DNA of 64,000 nt from JANQMY01 sp965228775 (GTDB lineage Bacteria > Pseudomonadota > Alphaproteobacteria > JANQMY01), in the NCBI GenBank assembly GCA_965228775.1, contig OZ245840.1, positions 3,348,001 to 3,412,000 of the forward strand. Reading direction: 5' to 3'. The notes beneath the pieces were generated by a model. It worked only from the letters and a program-made list of their open reading frames with translations. It made no database searches and was not told where the DNA came from. Positions 35,149 through 44,232 of the stretch are shown here, one piece after another. Numbering within the stretch: position 1 is the first letter of the stretch; every line of letters starts with the position of its first letter. Both the position numbers and the translations under genes were made by a program.

Positions 35149-36113
35149 TGTCGTTTTCCACTGTGTTCAAGGAAGTCTTTTAACATGCTTGCGGCGTGAG
35201 AATAAGCAATCTGTTGCCCTTCCCGGGTCATGCCGCCAATATGAGGCGTGATCAGAACCTGTTGTGAGCTCTTTGCAAAATCAATAAGTGGCGAGCTTGC
35301 TTTGCCTTTTACTTCGTCGGCGACCACATCCGTGGCAATCCGCGCGTCAGAGGTGGCGCGCAAGAAACGGATCAAATCTGTTTCGTTGATCAGGTCACCG
35401 CGTGCCGTATTGACGATCAGCACATCGCGCTTCATGCGATCGAACCAGCTGGTATCAACCATGTTTGTGGTTTCTGGCGTGACATGCATATGCAACGCCA
35501 CCACGTCACTTGACCCCAGCAAGGTGTCCACATCGGTTTGTTCCAGGCTTTCGGCACCCACCTCTTTGTAGGGGTCGACCACGAGCACGCGGGCGCCGAA
35601 CGCCTGCGCATAGTGCGCATATTTGCTGCCTAAGCGGCCATACCCCACAACACCGATGGTAAGGTGGTCGACCTGGCGGCCAATGTAAGGTTCATAGTTC
35701 CACTGACCGGCAAGGACGGATTGATGCCCGGGCGTCACATGACGAAGGCAGGCCAAGGTCAACGCAAAAGCGTGCTCTGCCGTTGACGAAATGCGATCAA
35801 TCACATGGCGCTCTTCGGTGAGTGACAAAATCGGTAGGGCGCGTTCCGCGGCATAGGTTTTGTCGATGTGATTGGTGCCGGTCGAGGCCGTGGCGATCAC
35901 TTGCAATTGAGGGGCTGCATCCATCAATTCGCGGCCAATAAAGACGTTCGACTTGTTGGGATTGGTGAAAACTGCATCGGCATCTGAGATGGCTTCTATC
36001 GCCTGTTCCAAAGTGGGGTCGTCCATGTACTGAACAGTGCCGGCGGACTCCAGAATCTGGGGAACGCCCTCAATGTGTTTGACAGGCGTGATGACAAGAA
36101 TTTTAGGTTTCAT
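35145..36113 (-). CDS. D-isomer-specific 2-hydroxyacid dehydrogenase
   Basis: A 322-residue NAD-dependent enzyme of the SerA/LdhA family. It shows the dinucleotide motif GVVGYGRLGSKYAH, the substrate arginine region VNTARGDLINETDL and a catalytic TPHIGG histidine. Family members interconvert 2-keto acids and D-2-hydroxy acids. Its ATGA coupling to neuB suggests a substrate in the nonulosonate path or a glycan substituent such as a hydroxy-acid group. Nonulosonic acids are themselves 2-keto acids, so a direct role is conceivable. Confidence 0.85.
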   Translation of the reverse strand: MKPKILVITPVKHIEGVPQILESAGTVQYMDDPTLEQAIEAISDADAVFTNPNKSNVFIGRELMDAAPQLQVIATASTGTNHIDKTYAAERALPILSLTEERHVIDRISSTAEHAFALTLACLRHVTPGHQSVLAGQWNYEPYIGRQVDHLTIGVVGYGRLGSKYAHYAQAFGARVLVVDPYKEVGAESLEQTDVDTLLGSSDVVALHMHVTPETTNMVDTSWFDRMKRDVLIVNTARGDLINETDLIRFLRATSDARIATDVVADEVKGKASSPLIDFAKSSQQVLITPHIGGMTREGQQIAYSHAASMLKDFLEHSGKRQ

Positions 36114-36121
36114 GAGCTGAT

Positions 36122-37138
36122 CTAGATCTTCTTCGCGATGCAGATGATCCGGTCGCTAAGTTCTGCTTCGTCGACGACCTGCTGTAGCTGGTTGAACAGG
36201 GACAGCAATTGATCATAAAGCGGGGATCCGATTACACGTTCGTTGGCCAGACACAGATTGTTCAGCAGTTCGTAAATGTCCAGACCGTGATACCAATAGG
36301 CGACGGGTTCGAAACCACTCTTTTCAAAGGCAAGCGCCAATGACGGTTCAGTGAACAGCATAATGTGTTCGATCGGACTCATATGCCGGAAAACATTTTC
36401 CGGAAAGACAGATTGCGTCATCGACGCAATTGAGTTGGCACTTGGCACTTGCGCCGCCACAAACCCGCCGGGTTTCAGGGCGCCGTGAGCGAGCGACAGA
36501 AGCGACAGTGGATCGACCACATGTTCCAAAAGACCGATCATGGAGATGACGTCATAACTGCCTTGAAGGCCCGGCTCTGCGTCCAGATGTTCGCTTAAGG
36601 TGCGCCGCGACAGTGTTACGTCAAACATCTCTTTAGCGAAGGCAACCGACGTCTCGCTGAGTTCAAGACCTTGGGCCTGCCAGCCTTTTTCTGACGCGAC
36701 GCTGACCAAGTCCCCGATGCCGGATCCAACATCCAGCCAGGCGCCGCTCGTCAACGCTGTTCGTTCTTCGATAAAGTCAACTTTCGGCCGCGCAACGGAC
36801 TCGCGTCTGTAAAGGCAGGTTTCCTTGTTGGCATAGGTGACTTCCGCCCAATAAGCATTCGTTTCATAAAAACGGCGGATTGCGTCGTCGCTATAGCGTT
36901 TGGTGGTGTAAGCGTGGCTGCAATTGGCGCAAGTCACATAATCGAAGCCATGAATGCTCGCGAGAGGCGTGCGCTCTGTTGCGCCGCAGATATAGCATTG
37001 CTTTTGTTCGACGGGCTCTTCGTTTTCGGCCAGGTAGTCGACAATCGCCTCAATTTTTTCCAAGTGACCGCGAATGCTCTCAAGAACCGGCTTCTTCAGA
37101 CGTGCTACATCAAGGGGTTTGCCATGTAATCTGTACAC
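36122..37138 (-). CDS. class I SAM methyltransferase with N-terminal cysteine (zinc) motif
   Basis: A 338-residue protein. Residues ~45-80 carry CYICG and CANC pairs, a zinc-binding layout seen in sugar C-methyltransferases. Motif I is WLDVGSGIGDLVSVA, followed by GLELSETSVAFAK and an HVVDP segment after motif II. The C-terminal EHIMLFTEPSLALAFEKSGF is typical of the group. It sits between NeuA and the hydroxyacid dehydrogenase, so the methyl acceptor may be the nonulosonate or its precursor. Confidence 0.78.
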   Translation of the reverse strand: MYRLHGKPLDVARLKKPVLESIRGHLEKIEAIVDYLAENEEPVEQKQCYICGATERTPLASIHGFDYVTCANCSHAYTTKRYSDDAIRRFYETNAYWAEVTYANKETCLYRRESVARPKVDFIEERTALTSGAWLDVGSGIGDLVSVASEKGWQAQGLELSETSVAFAKEMFDVTLSRRTLSEHLDAEPGLQGSYDVISMIGLLEHVVDPLSLLSLAHGALKPGGFVAAQVPSANSIASMTQSVFPENVFRHMSPIEHIMLFTEPSLALAFEKSGFEPVAYWYHGLDIYELLNNLCLANERVIGSPLYDQLLSLFNQLQQVVDEAELSDRIICIAKKI

Positions 37139-37158
37139 TGTTCTACCTGTCTTGGCCG

Positions 37159-37893
37159 CTAGGACCGTGGTTTGATGTAGTCGCGCGGAAACATGTCTAC
37201 CAAAATCTCGGCGAGTTTGAAGTCAATGGCGCTGTCCACATTGACAGCCCGATCGGCATCCAGGAACCAGGGGCGGCTGTCTTGGGTTCCGTATCGGCGC
37301 CCTTCCACCATTAAGTGATCCCGTTTGAGGGCATAGATGGAGCCGCTGCGAATATATGCGTCGGGTTTGAGGTCTTGCCGTCTTGTTTCCGGAGTTTCCG
37401 GCAAACAAAAGTCTTCAATCCGGTCATCGACAATCTTCTTGATCCGGATGGGGTGATGATCTTCAAGTTTGTGCACGGCGATGACGGAATCCGCACTGGT
37501 GTCGATCAGCTTCTGGGTCGCACCATCAATATCTTCCGAGGTTTTCATCGGATTGGTGGCCATCAACTCGACGACATAGTCGTAGGTTGCACCCTCTTCT
37601 TCCTCCACCCAGGCGACTGCATGCTGCATGGCGGATACAGAACTTGCGCTGTCGGTAGCAAATTCAGCAGGGCGTAAGAAGGGCGCCTCTGCGCCATATT
37701 GGACCGCAACGGATTGGATTTCTTCATCATCCGTGGAGACGATGTAGCGGGTAAGCAGTTTGCTGCGCAGGGCTTCAAGAATTGTGTAGCCAATCAGCGG
37801 AACACCGGCGATTGGTTTGATGTTCTTGCGCGGCACGCTTTTGGAGCCACCGCGCGCGAGCGTAAGTCCCAGAATTTTCGGTTTGTCGGTCAT
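37159..37893 (-). CDS. neuA: acylneuraminate (nonulosonate) cytidylyltransferase, NeuA family
   Basis: A 244-residue CTP:nonulosonate transferase. The signature loop is LTLARGGSKSVPRKNIKPIAG (residues ~10-30), followed by IVSTDDEEI, LRPAEFATD, LMATNPMKTSEDID and a C-terminal SGSIYALKRD with VDSAIDFKLAE metal-site acidics. It makes CMP-nonulosonate for the glycosyltransferases. Length is that of single-domain NeuA/LegF/PseF. It lies 14 bp after the wzt stop. Confidence 0.93.
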   Translation of the reverse strand: MTDKPKILGLTLARGGSKSVPRKNIKPIAGVPLIGYTILEALRSKLLTRYIVSTDDEEIQSVAVQYGAEAPFLRPAEFATDSASSVSAMQHAVAWVEEEEGATYDYVVELMATNPMKTSEDIDGATQKLIDTSADSVIAVHKLEDHHPIRIKKIVDDRIEDFCLPETPETRRQDLKPDAYIRSGSIYALKRDHLMVEGRRYGTQDSRPWFLDADRAVNVDSAIDFKLAEILVDMFPRDYIKPRS

Positions 37894-37907
37894 GATATCG
37901 GATGTCT

Positions 37908-39185
37908 TTACTGAGCAGCCTGCGTGTTCGTCTCGGCGACCGCCGTGTCAGGCTCTTCGGAGATCACTTTCCAGTTCGCGTCGATAAGTGTTGCAGAAGC
38001 GGTTGCCGGAAAGGTTTCGTCCGAAGCCTCAACCGAGAAAATGCCAATCTCCGTTACTTTCCCGATCACCTGCCGGAGCGTTCCTTCGTAGACCGAAAGC
38101 TGAATTCGGTACTGCCCGGCCAAGAAAGGCATATGGTCAATTTCGATTTCCACATGATTCTTTCCTTCTGTTAACGAGAACCGTGCCGACGCATCTGTCC
38201 CTTGCTGTACATGGGCGATATTGACCATTCTATCCGTAGGCAGAAAAATTAAGGTAAAGTGCGGGTTTTCGATATCGTGCTTTGCCGTTAGGTCAAGCTT
38301 GATACGCATCGATTGGCCCGTAACGATCTTGGTTGGATCGTCGGCATCGGGCCCCTCGAAGACCGCTTCATGTAACGTGAAGAAATCGGCTGTTCCCGGC
38401 CAATGGGCAAGCCGTGTCGTTCTATCAGTTTGCTCGAACGCATATTCTTGAATGATTTCGCGTGTGGGGCCGATGGCGCGCTGTTTCCCTTTGTTCAGAT
38501 AAAGGGCGCGGTCACAAATTCGTTCTATGTAACCAATATTGTGGGAGACAAAGACAACGGCGCAGCCTGATTTGGTCAGTTCCGTCATTTTGTCCATCGC
38601 CTTCGTTCTGAATTTGAGATCGCCGACGGCAAGTACTTCGTCGATCAGCAGAACGTCGGGGGTGAGGGAAATGGCAACCGCAAAACCAAGGCGGGCCCGC
38701 ATCCCGGAACTATAAGTGCGGACTGGAGAGTCGATGAATTCACCGATTTCGGCAAAAGCGATGATCTCGTCCAGACGCCTCTCGATCTCCGCGGTAGGAA
38801 TACCAAGGACAGCACCATTGATTTTTATGTTTTCGCGCCCAGACAAAACAGGGCTGAAGCCGGCCCCCAGCTGAATGAGGGCGCCTACGCGGCCCGTAAT
38901 GGAGATTTGCCCCTTGTCCGGGTAGATGAGGCCCGTCAGCATGCGGAGCAGAGTTGTTTTGCCTGATCCGTTCGGGCCGATAACACCCAGGATCTCACCA
39001 CGATTTACTTGAAACGATGCTCCGTCCAATGCCCAGAATTCATCCCGCCGCAAGTTTGTGGTTCGATCCTTTCCGGTCAGTTCTCGTCCGAAATCACGCA
39101 AACCGTAATACAGGGATTTCTTAAGATCGCGGCAGAACTTTTTGCTCGCGCTGTCCACATCGATCAAAACGTCTTGTGAAGTCAT
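37908..39185 (-). CDS. wzt: polysaccharide ABC exporter ATP-binding protein with C-terminal glycan-binding domain
   Basis: A 425-residue Wzt. The ATPase half has Walker A GPNGSGKTTLL, signature YSSGMRARLGFAV, Walker B VLLIDEVLAVGD and a switch histidine in VFVSHN. From about residue 270 a beta-rich extension continues to the end, the carbohydrate-binding domain found in Wzt proteins that recognise a capped chain. ATG 39,185 follows the permease stop directly; the longer 463-aa reading overlaps wzm. It works with Wzm to export the finished chain. Confidence 0.92.
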   Translation of the reverse strand: MTSQDVLIDVDSASKKFCRDLKKSLYYGLRDFGRELTGKDRTTNLRRDEFWALDGASFQVNRGEILGVIGPNGSGKTTLLRMLTGLIYPDKGQISITGRVGALIQLGAGFSPVLSGRENIKINGAVLGIPTAEIERRLDEIIAFAEIGEFIDSPVRTYSSGMRARLGFAVAISLTPDVLLIDEVLAVGDLKFRTKAMDKMTELTKSGCAVVFVSHNIGYIERICDRALYLNKGKQRAIGPTREIIQEYAFEQTDRTTRLAHWPGTADFFTLHEAVFEGPDADDPTKIVTGQSMRIKLDLTAKHDIENPHFTLIFLPTDRMVNIAHVQQGTDASARFSLTEGKNHVEIEIDHMPFLAGQYRIQLSVYEGTLRQVIGKVTEIGIFSVEASDETFPATASATLIDANWKVISEEPDTAVAETNTQAAQ

Positions 39186-39186
39186 C

Positions 39187-40062
39187 TTATGCCCCCAAAC
39201 GTTCGACGATGATAGGGAGCGACAGACGGCAGGTGACCCAGCCGAAAGCCAAAACGACCAACGCCAAGCCGACCGTAAAGAAATACGATGCCGGGTCACT
39301 CAACGTGCCGATGGTCATCAGGTCGCGCGCGCCAATGAGAAGCGGAGCAATCGGATTGAGGTCAACCACCAAAGAAAGCGGCAGCTCTGTTGGCGGCGGA
39401 TAAATGACGGGTGTGAGGAAGAACATAAATCTAAGAACAACAACAATGGACTCAGACACGTCATGATAAAGCATCCCCAGCGGCGTTAGGATGAGGCCGA
39501 TACCGGTGCCCAAAGCGATCAGCGCGATAATCGCAAAGGGGACCAATAGTATTGTGCCGGTCAAGGGAATGCCAAAGAAGATGACCACGCCAAGGGCGCC
39601 CAGATATTGAATCATCCCAATAAACGCTATGTTCCCCATGCCGGACATAACGGGGGCGGCGCGAGAGATATTAATCCGTATCATGATGGGGGCAGCGGAC
39701 TGATAGGACAATATCGGTTGAGCGATGCTCTGCGATATGACCTGCCACAACATGGTGCCGATCATCACATAAACCGGATACGGAATATCCGTCTCGCCAA
39801 TGTTTAGGATCCTCTGCCGATGCAAGGCGACGAAGATGAGGGCGGTTACGATTGGGGGAATCAGCAGCCATGCCACGCCCATGATGGACTGTCGGTATTT
39901 TTGCAGGACATCACGTTTTACCATGAGATAGGCAAGTTCGCGGCCCTCCAAGATGTCTTGCCAGGTCTGCTTGAGAAATTCGTATGGATTTTGGAGCTGC
40001 GAATGAGGCGTATAAACAGCCGTTCGGGCTAAACTCTTTTTGTCTGGTTTTTGATCATTCAT
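39187..40062 (-). CDS. wzm: polysaccharide ABC exporter permease
   Basis: A 291-residue ABC-2 type permease with six hydrophobic segments. The N-terminal LAYLMVKRDVLQKYRQSIMGVAW is a Wzm/KpsM family hallmark, and MFFLTPVIYPP lies between TM4 and TM5. It is paired with wzt one base downstream. Its presence means the polysaccharide is probably completed on undecaprenyl phosphate in the cytoplasm and exported by the ABC pathway. Confidence 0.92.
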   Translation of the reverse strand: MNDQKPDKKSLARTAVYTPHSQLQNPYEFLKQTWQDILEGRELAYLMVKRDVLQKYRQSIMGVAWLLIPPIVTALIFVALHRQRILNIGETDIPYPVYVMIGTMLWQVISQSIAQPILSYQSAAPIMIRINISRAAPVMSGMGNIAFIGMIQYLGALGVVIFFGIPLTGTILLVPFAIIALIALGTGIGLILTPLGMLYHDVSESIVVVLRFMFFLTPVIYPPPTELPLSLVVDLNPIAPLLIGARDLMTIGTLSDPASYFFTVGLALVVLAFGWVTCRLSLPIIVERLGA

Positions 40063-40065
40063 TGG

Positions 40066-41085
40066 TCATGAACCCTTTGTGATGGGTTTCGTAGCAACGC
40101 TCTGCGTTTGTAAGGCTGCTTGATACTGCCGCTCCGACTGCTGAAGAGCGATGCGGCGGACAAGGGCAGGAAGCCATGATCTCCCCTGGCGGTCCCAAAA
40201 CGTCTGGCAGGTGTTCGGTTCTTTTGCGCGATGTGGGGTCTCGCGGATGAATCCCCGCCACAATTTAAGAAGCTTGTGTGCCGTGAAAACGCTGTTTAGT
40301 CCAAGCTTGTTGCCAATTCCCACATAAAAAGTTTGCCGAAGGCGCTCCACTTGTTGGTCGCTAATGGAAATGTCCGGTGCGACGTGCCGCATGTTTTGTC
40401 CGGCGATTCTGCGCGCGCATTGTTGCTGTTCTGACTTTTTCATCTCACCGATGCTTTCAGGGCTGACCCGCCGCCGGACCAGAAAGTCATCCAAGTTTGT
40501 GACCTGTCCGACGCGTAAGAGACGGGACCACAACTCGTAATCTTGAGAGTAGGTAAATGTTTCATCGTAAGTAACCTGCTGCCCGGCGAGATCTTGGCGC
40601 CGGAACATCATGGCACTGTGGCAAAACGCATTGTGAAACAGCATTTGCCATGCAATCTCGTTCGCGTCCGATGGTACGGCAATGTCGTCTAGTTTCTTGT
40701 CGTCGTCGTCGATCGTTTGGTAGTTGCTGCCGAGGGCCAATAAATGGGGATTGTTCTGAAATTGCTCGGCCTGCCGCCTGAAGCGGATGGGTTCAGAAAT
40801 GTCATCGGCGTCTTGCCGGGCGATCAACGGACTGTCGGCTCTGCCCAACGCGACATTGAGCGATTTCGTAAGGCCCTTATTCGTTTCGTTTTGAATAAGG
40901 CTGATGCGACTGTCCTGTGATGCATAGGACGACAGAATCTCGGACGATCCATCGGTGGACGCATCGTCCACAATGAGAAATTCGAAGTCATCCATTGTCT
41001 GATTGAGAATGCTTTCAATTGCGGCCGCAAGATGCCGTTTTGAATTGTAGACGGACATCACAACCGAAACTGTCTTGCCTGTCAT
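40066..41085 (-). CDS. family 2 glycosyltransferase
   Basis: A 339-residue GT-A enzyme: VSVVMSVYNSKRHLAAAIESILNQT, LIVDDASTDGS, ARQDADDISEPIRF (DxD metal site). The C-terminal third is basic and helical. It shares one base with the methyltransferase stop upstream (TGATG) and is 3 bp from wzm, so coupling is likely. Donor is unknown. Confidence 0.83.
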   Translation of the reverse strand: MTGKTVSVVMSVYNSKRHLAAAIESILNQTMDDFEFLIVDDASTDGSSEILSSYASQDSRISLIQNETNKGLTKSLNVALGRADSPLIARQDADDISEPIRFRRQAEQFQNNPHLLALGSNYQTIDDDDKKLDDIAVPSDANEIAWQMLFHNAFCHSAMMFRRQDLAGQQVTYDETFTYSQDYELWSRLLRVGQVTNLDDFLVRRRVSPESIGEMKKSEQQQCARRIAGQNMRHVAPDISISDQQVERLRQTFYVGIGNKLGLNSVFTAHKLLKLWRGFIRETPHRAKEPNTCQTFWDRQGRSWLPALVRRIALQQSERQYQAALQTQSVATKPITKGS

Positions 41086-41936
41086 CAGCGGATGCGCCGT
41101 CCGATCGCATAGGCTCGAAAGTCCGAGGCACTGATATGCTGAATGTCGTAGGTTCCGGTTTGGCCGATCTCGTCCACAGCAGCTGCCACCCCTGGAAACT
41201 GGCCTGGCGTAACATCATCAAAGACGACAATGTCGCCAATCTCTTGACGTGCTTCGACAAAGGCAAATTCCTCTAGAACGTCTTGTTTCTCGTGAGTTGC
41301 ATCCAAAAACGCCATGCCGATACGCCCCAGCCCAACGGCTTTTAGCAGGTCGCCAACCTGGCCCTCCAAGAAGGTGATGCGCCGGCTCAACGGTTCCCAC
41401 GGTGCTAAGATCTCGGCCCGCGATTTCGGACGCTCGTGGTCATCAATGCTGTTCCAAATGAACGCCTGATGGTGGGGCAGACGGTCCAGCGTCACGATAT
41501 GCCCCTCGACGCCGGCGTCTTCCATGGCGCGCGACATGACGGTTGATGAATACCCCCGGGCGGTGCCTGTCTCGAAAATACAAACCGGGCTGTCTGGCGC
41601 GGAACTGAAATACTGACGGGCGGCGGCATACAGTATTCGGCCATGGCCATAGTTGAGAGGGTTTTTCTTGATGACGCATTGCGTATGCAAGGCAAGATCA
41701 TGAAGCCAGTCTCGATCCACCGCGTAGCCTGTCTCTGCCTCATAGGTATCTATTTCAGGATAAACCGCCTTGCAGGCGTCGGCGTGGATTGCCAAATAGG
41801 TCGCTTCATCCGCATGCGGCTTATCGCCGAATGGCGCGAAGCTCTTCGGAGCTGTTTCGTCAGCAGTAGCGGCTTGCGTCGAAGGTTCGTTGGTGAGCCA
41901 AGAACGAAGACGATGGGGAATGGCAGCGAGCGTCAT
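41085..41936 (-). CDS. SAM-dependent methyltransferase (O-methyltransferase-like)
   Basis: About 283 residues. SAM-binding segments are CIFETGTARGYSSTVMSRAM and IVTLDR. The late strand reads MAFLDATHEKQDVLEEF, which in related enzymes holds a metal-binding or catalytic acid, and IVVFDDVTPG follows. This matches the CmcI/rhamnosyl O-methyltransferase-like group. Start uncertain: ATG 41,936 is chosen; GTG 41,951 with GAGA upstream is an alternative. Confidence 0.7.
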   Translation of the reverse strand: MTLAAIPHRLRSWLTNEPSTQAATADETAPKSFAPFGDKPHADEATYLAIHADACKAVYPEIDTYEAETGYAVDRDWLHDLALHTQCVIKKNPLNYGHGRILYAAARQYFSSAPDSPVCIFETGTARGYSSTVMSRAMEDAGVEGHIVTLDRLPHHQAFIWNSIDDHERPKSRAEILAPWEPLSRRITFLEGQVGDLLKAVGLGRIGMAFLDATHEKQDVLEEFAFVEARQEIGDIVVFDDVTPGQFPGVAAAVDEIGQTGTYDIQHISASDFRAYAIGRRIR

Positions 41937-41976
41937 TTTAAAGTGGTGCACATCTCTGGCGTTTTTGTCGGGCGAT

Positions 41977-43107
41977 TTACGCGGTCAGCCGCATGTCCGC
42001 GTTTTCAGTGGCGCGCTGGTATGCGGCCAATTCTCTTTCGGCGATGACGTCGACGGAATTTGTGTCGAGAATCTGTTGCCGCGCTGCCGAACCCAGCCGT
42101 TCCGCGAAATCCGGTGTGTCGATGAGACGACGTATGGCTTCACGAAGGGAAGCGGTGTCCATCGGCGCCAAGAGCCCCGTTTCTTCATGACGAATGACTT
42201 GCCGTATTCCGGGTGCATCCGTTCCGACGACGGCAGCGCCACAGCTCATTGCCTCGAGCAGCGTTTTAGGATGTCCTTCATGGGACGACGGCAGCACATA
42301 AACCGCCGCCCGCCGGATCAAATCCGGCAGGTCATGATTGTTCACCGAGCCCAAGAAACGAATGGGGACATTGTGATGTTTTGCGGCCTCGGACATTTGC
42401 TGGGTCAGGTCCCCTTCGCCAACTACGTCAAGCTCCACATCCAACCCTGCTAATGCCTCCACGAGAAGCAGCGGATTCTTTTGCTGACTAATCCGGCCAA
42501 TGAATAAAACGCGTTTCTTGTGTTTCTCGACCTGTAGGGCCGGTGCGAAAACATCCGTCTCCACATAGTTTGGAATGATGTCGATTTTGTCAGGGGCCAC
42601 GCCATAGCTCTCGACGGTGCGCTTCATATCCTCGGTGGTGACAATCGATCGGTGCGCCGCCGAAAACAAAGACCTCTCCATTGCTTCTGCTTCGGCAAAT
42701 TGTGCGCTGTCTTTGCCTTGTTCTTTGGCTTTGAAATCGGACAGCATGTAGCCGCAACGCGCAATGAAGCTGCTACGGTTTCGAATGGCCGCCTCATATG
42801 CAAACGCGGCTCCGTTCATTTGGTTGGATTTATAGACAGCTTTCTCGCCGCCAGCTATTCGGCGCATGAGAAATTTAGCAACTTCAAGATAGGCGTAGCG
42901 CGGCAAGTTGAATCTGTTCGCGATGACACGAATGTCTGGGTAGTCTTTGGCGATCTCAAGATCTTCGCGGCCGCCATAGGTCATCAATGTGACCCCGGAA
43001 AGCCTCGGGCGAAGTTTCTTGTAAAGAGCCATCTCGCGGGCGAGCATGCCTTTGTTGTGCCATGTCGCCAGTGAAACGCCAGAGGTCATGAATACGAACA
43101 GATGCAT
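41977..43107 (-). CDS. family 4 glycosyltransferase (GT-B)
   Basis: A 376-residue GT-B protein with VLFIGRISQQKNPLLLVEAL (C-terminal domain start), VLPSSHEGHPKTLLEAMSCGAAVVGTDAPGI with the E-x7-E donor motif, and IPNYVETDVF at the domain hinge. No membrane helix is seen. It is the second gene after the RfaH-like gene in the run. Confidence 0.85.
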   Translation of the reverse strand: MHLFVFMTSGVSLATWHNKGMLAREMALYKKLRPRLSGVTLMTYGGREDLEIAKDYPDIRVIANRFNLPRYAYLEVAKFLMRRIAGGEKAVYKSNQMNGAAFAYEAAIRNRSSFIARCGYMLSDFKAKEQGKDSAQFAEAEAMERSLFSAAHRSIVTTEDMKRTVESYGVAPDKIDIIPNYVETDVFAPALQVEKHKKRVLFIGRISQQKNPLLLVEALAGLDVELDVVGEGDLTQQMSEAAKHHNVPIRFLGSVNNHDLPDLIRRAAVYVLPSSHEGHPKTLLEAMSCGAAVVGTDAPGIRQVIRHEETGLLAPMDTASLREAIRRLIDTPDFAERLGSAARQQILDTNSVDVIAERELAAYQRATENADMRLTA

Positions 43108-43134
43108 TTTTTCTGTTGCCGGAACTCTATATTT

Positions 43135-44076
43135 CTAAGGTTTCCGCACGACAGCAGCGACGCCATGAGCTGGAAACGGGAAGAAATAGTCGGCGCGCAA
43201 AGACCAAGACAAAAGACGTGCGTAGATCCTTTTCATCCGTGGGCCTGTCCGTGCCTTGCCGACCCTCATAGACCGGATGAAGTTCCTAAGTTTCGATGTG
43301 ATGCGATTGTTAGGAAACAGATCCACAATCATCAGCTGGATCATCGTGCTTTCCAACACGCTGATCCAGAAGAAGTGCAACAAATAGCTTGGCAGACCGC
43401 CCAGCCGGATGACCTCAACCACGTCGAAACCGGACTCTTTGAGTGCGCTTGTCAGAGATTGGGGCGAATATCTGCGCCAGCCGTGATATCCATAAAGCAG
43501 AAATGATGACGTAGACGGAACAATGTGCAAGCCGAAGCTGCCTGATTCTGCGTGAGCGGCAACGCGGCGCAATGCTGTCTTGTCGTTTTCGAAATGCTCC
43601 AACGCATTTGAACTCATCGTGAAATTGGGCCTTACTTGTGGCAGGTCCAACTCTTCGCAAGGACCAAGCGCCAGCTCCTTCGAAATCTGCCCGTTGGGTG
43701 TCCGGTCACTCCATTTCGGATGCTGGCTAACATCCACGCCAACATATCTTCCTGAAATGCCATTTTTTTCGAACCAGTTTGCATGACCACCTGGGCCGCA
43801 CCCCAGATCCATTATGGTTGCTGGTTTGGGGCAATGCGTCGGCAAAATGTCTTCCAGACAGGCTTCCGTATAGAGCCTCAAGGGGGACGGCGCATCTGCG
43901 GCCCTGATATGCAGGTCGGTCAGATTGCCTAATGTGATTCTGCGGATTGGTACACTTGGTTTACGTCGCCGCCAAGCACTGAAAATGTCCGCCAACCCTG
44001 CCTTTATATAGGCTCGCCGTTCAGCGACGCTGAGGGCGACATCGCCACAAACTTCTCCTGCTTGGTTTACAGACAC
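43135..44076 (-). CDS. class I SAM-dependent methyltransferase
   Basis: A 313-residue protein. Motif I is TIMDLGCGPGGHANWFE and motif II contains GVDVS. SSNALEHFENDK follows, as in many polysaccharide methyltransferases. The C-terminal ~90 residues have a hydrophobic LHFFWISVLES stretch that may contact the membrane. The start is probably GTG 44,076 (no strong ribosome site). It is the first biosynthetic gene after the RfaH-like gene and its ops-like leader. Confidence 0.72.
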   Translation of the reverse strand: MSVNQAGEVCGDVALSVAERRAYIKAGLADIFSAWRRRKPSVPIRRITLGNLTDLHIRAADAPSPLRLYTEACLEDILPTHCPKPATIMDLGCGPGGHANWFEKNGISGRYVGVDVSQHPKWSDRTPNGQISKELALGPCEELDLPQVRPNFTMSSNALEHFENDKTALRRVAAHAESGSFGLHIVPSTSSFLLYGYHGWRRYSPQSLTSALKESGFDVVEVIRLGGLPSYLLHFFWISVLESTMIQLMIVDLFPNNRITSKLRNFIRSMRVGKARTGPRMKRIYARLLSWSLRADYFFPFPAHGVAAVVRKP

Positions 44077-44166
44077 GGTGTTGTCAGTCGCCTGATTTGG
44101 ACTAGATTATTATTCAGCTTGCGGATTAGAAGATTTATGCCGCATTGAGTGCAAGATCCGTTCAGG

Positions 44167-44178
44167 CATGCTACCGCC
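44167..44178 (-). promoter_or_regulatory. ops-like element, GGCGGTAGCATG
   Basis: On the minus (coding) strand the leader between the RfaH-like gene and the next gene contains GGCGGTAGCATG. It differs by one base from the enterobacterial ops element GGCGGTAGCGTG recruited by RfaH. It starts 55 bp past the rfaH-like stop and ends about 90 bp before the next start. Just upstream on the minus strand is a CGGGTG-AAACG-CACCCG hairpin (44,182-44,198 in + coordinates). I infer a pause/loading site for the RfaH-like protein. Confidence 0.6.
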
Positions 44179-44232
44179 GTTCGGGTGAAACGCACCCGTT
44201 GGGCATTCCTGAAAATTCTTGCGCCGGAGAGC

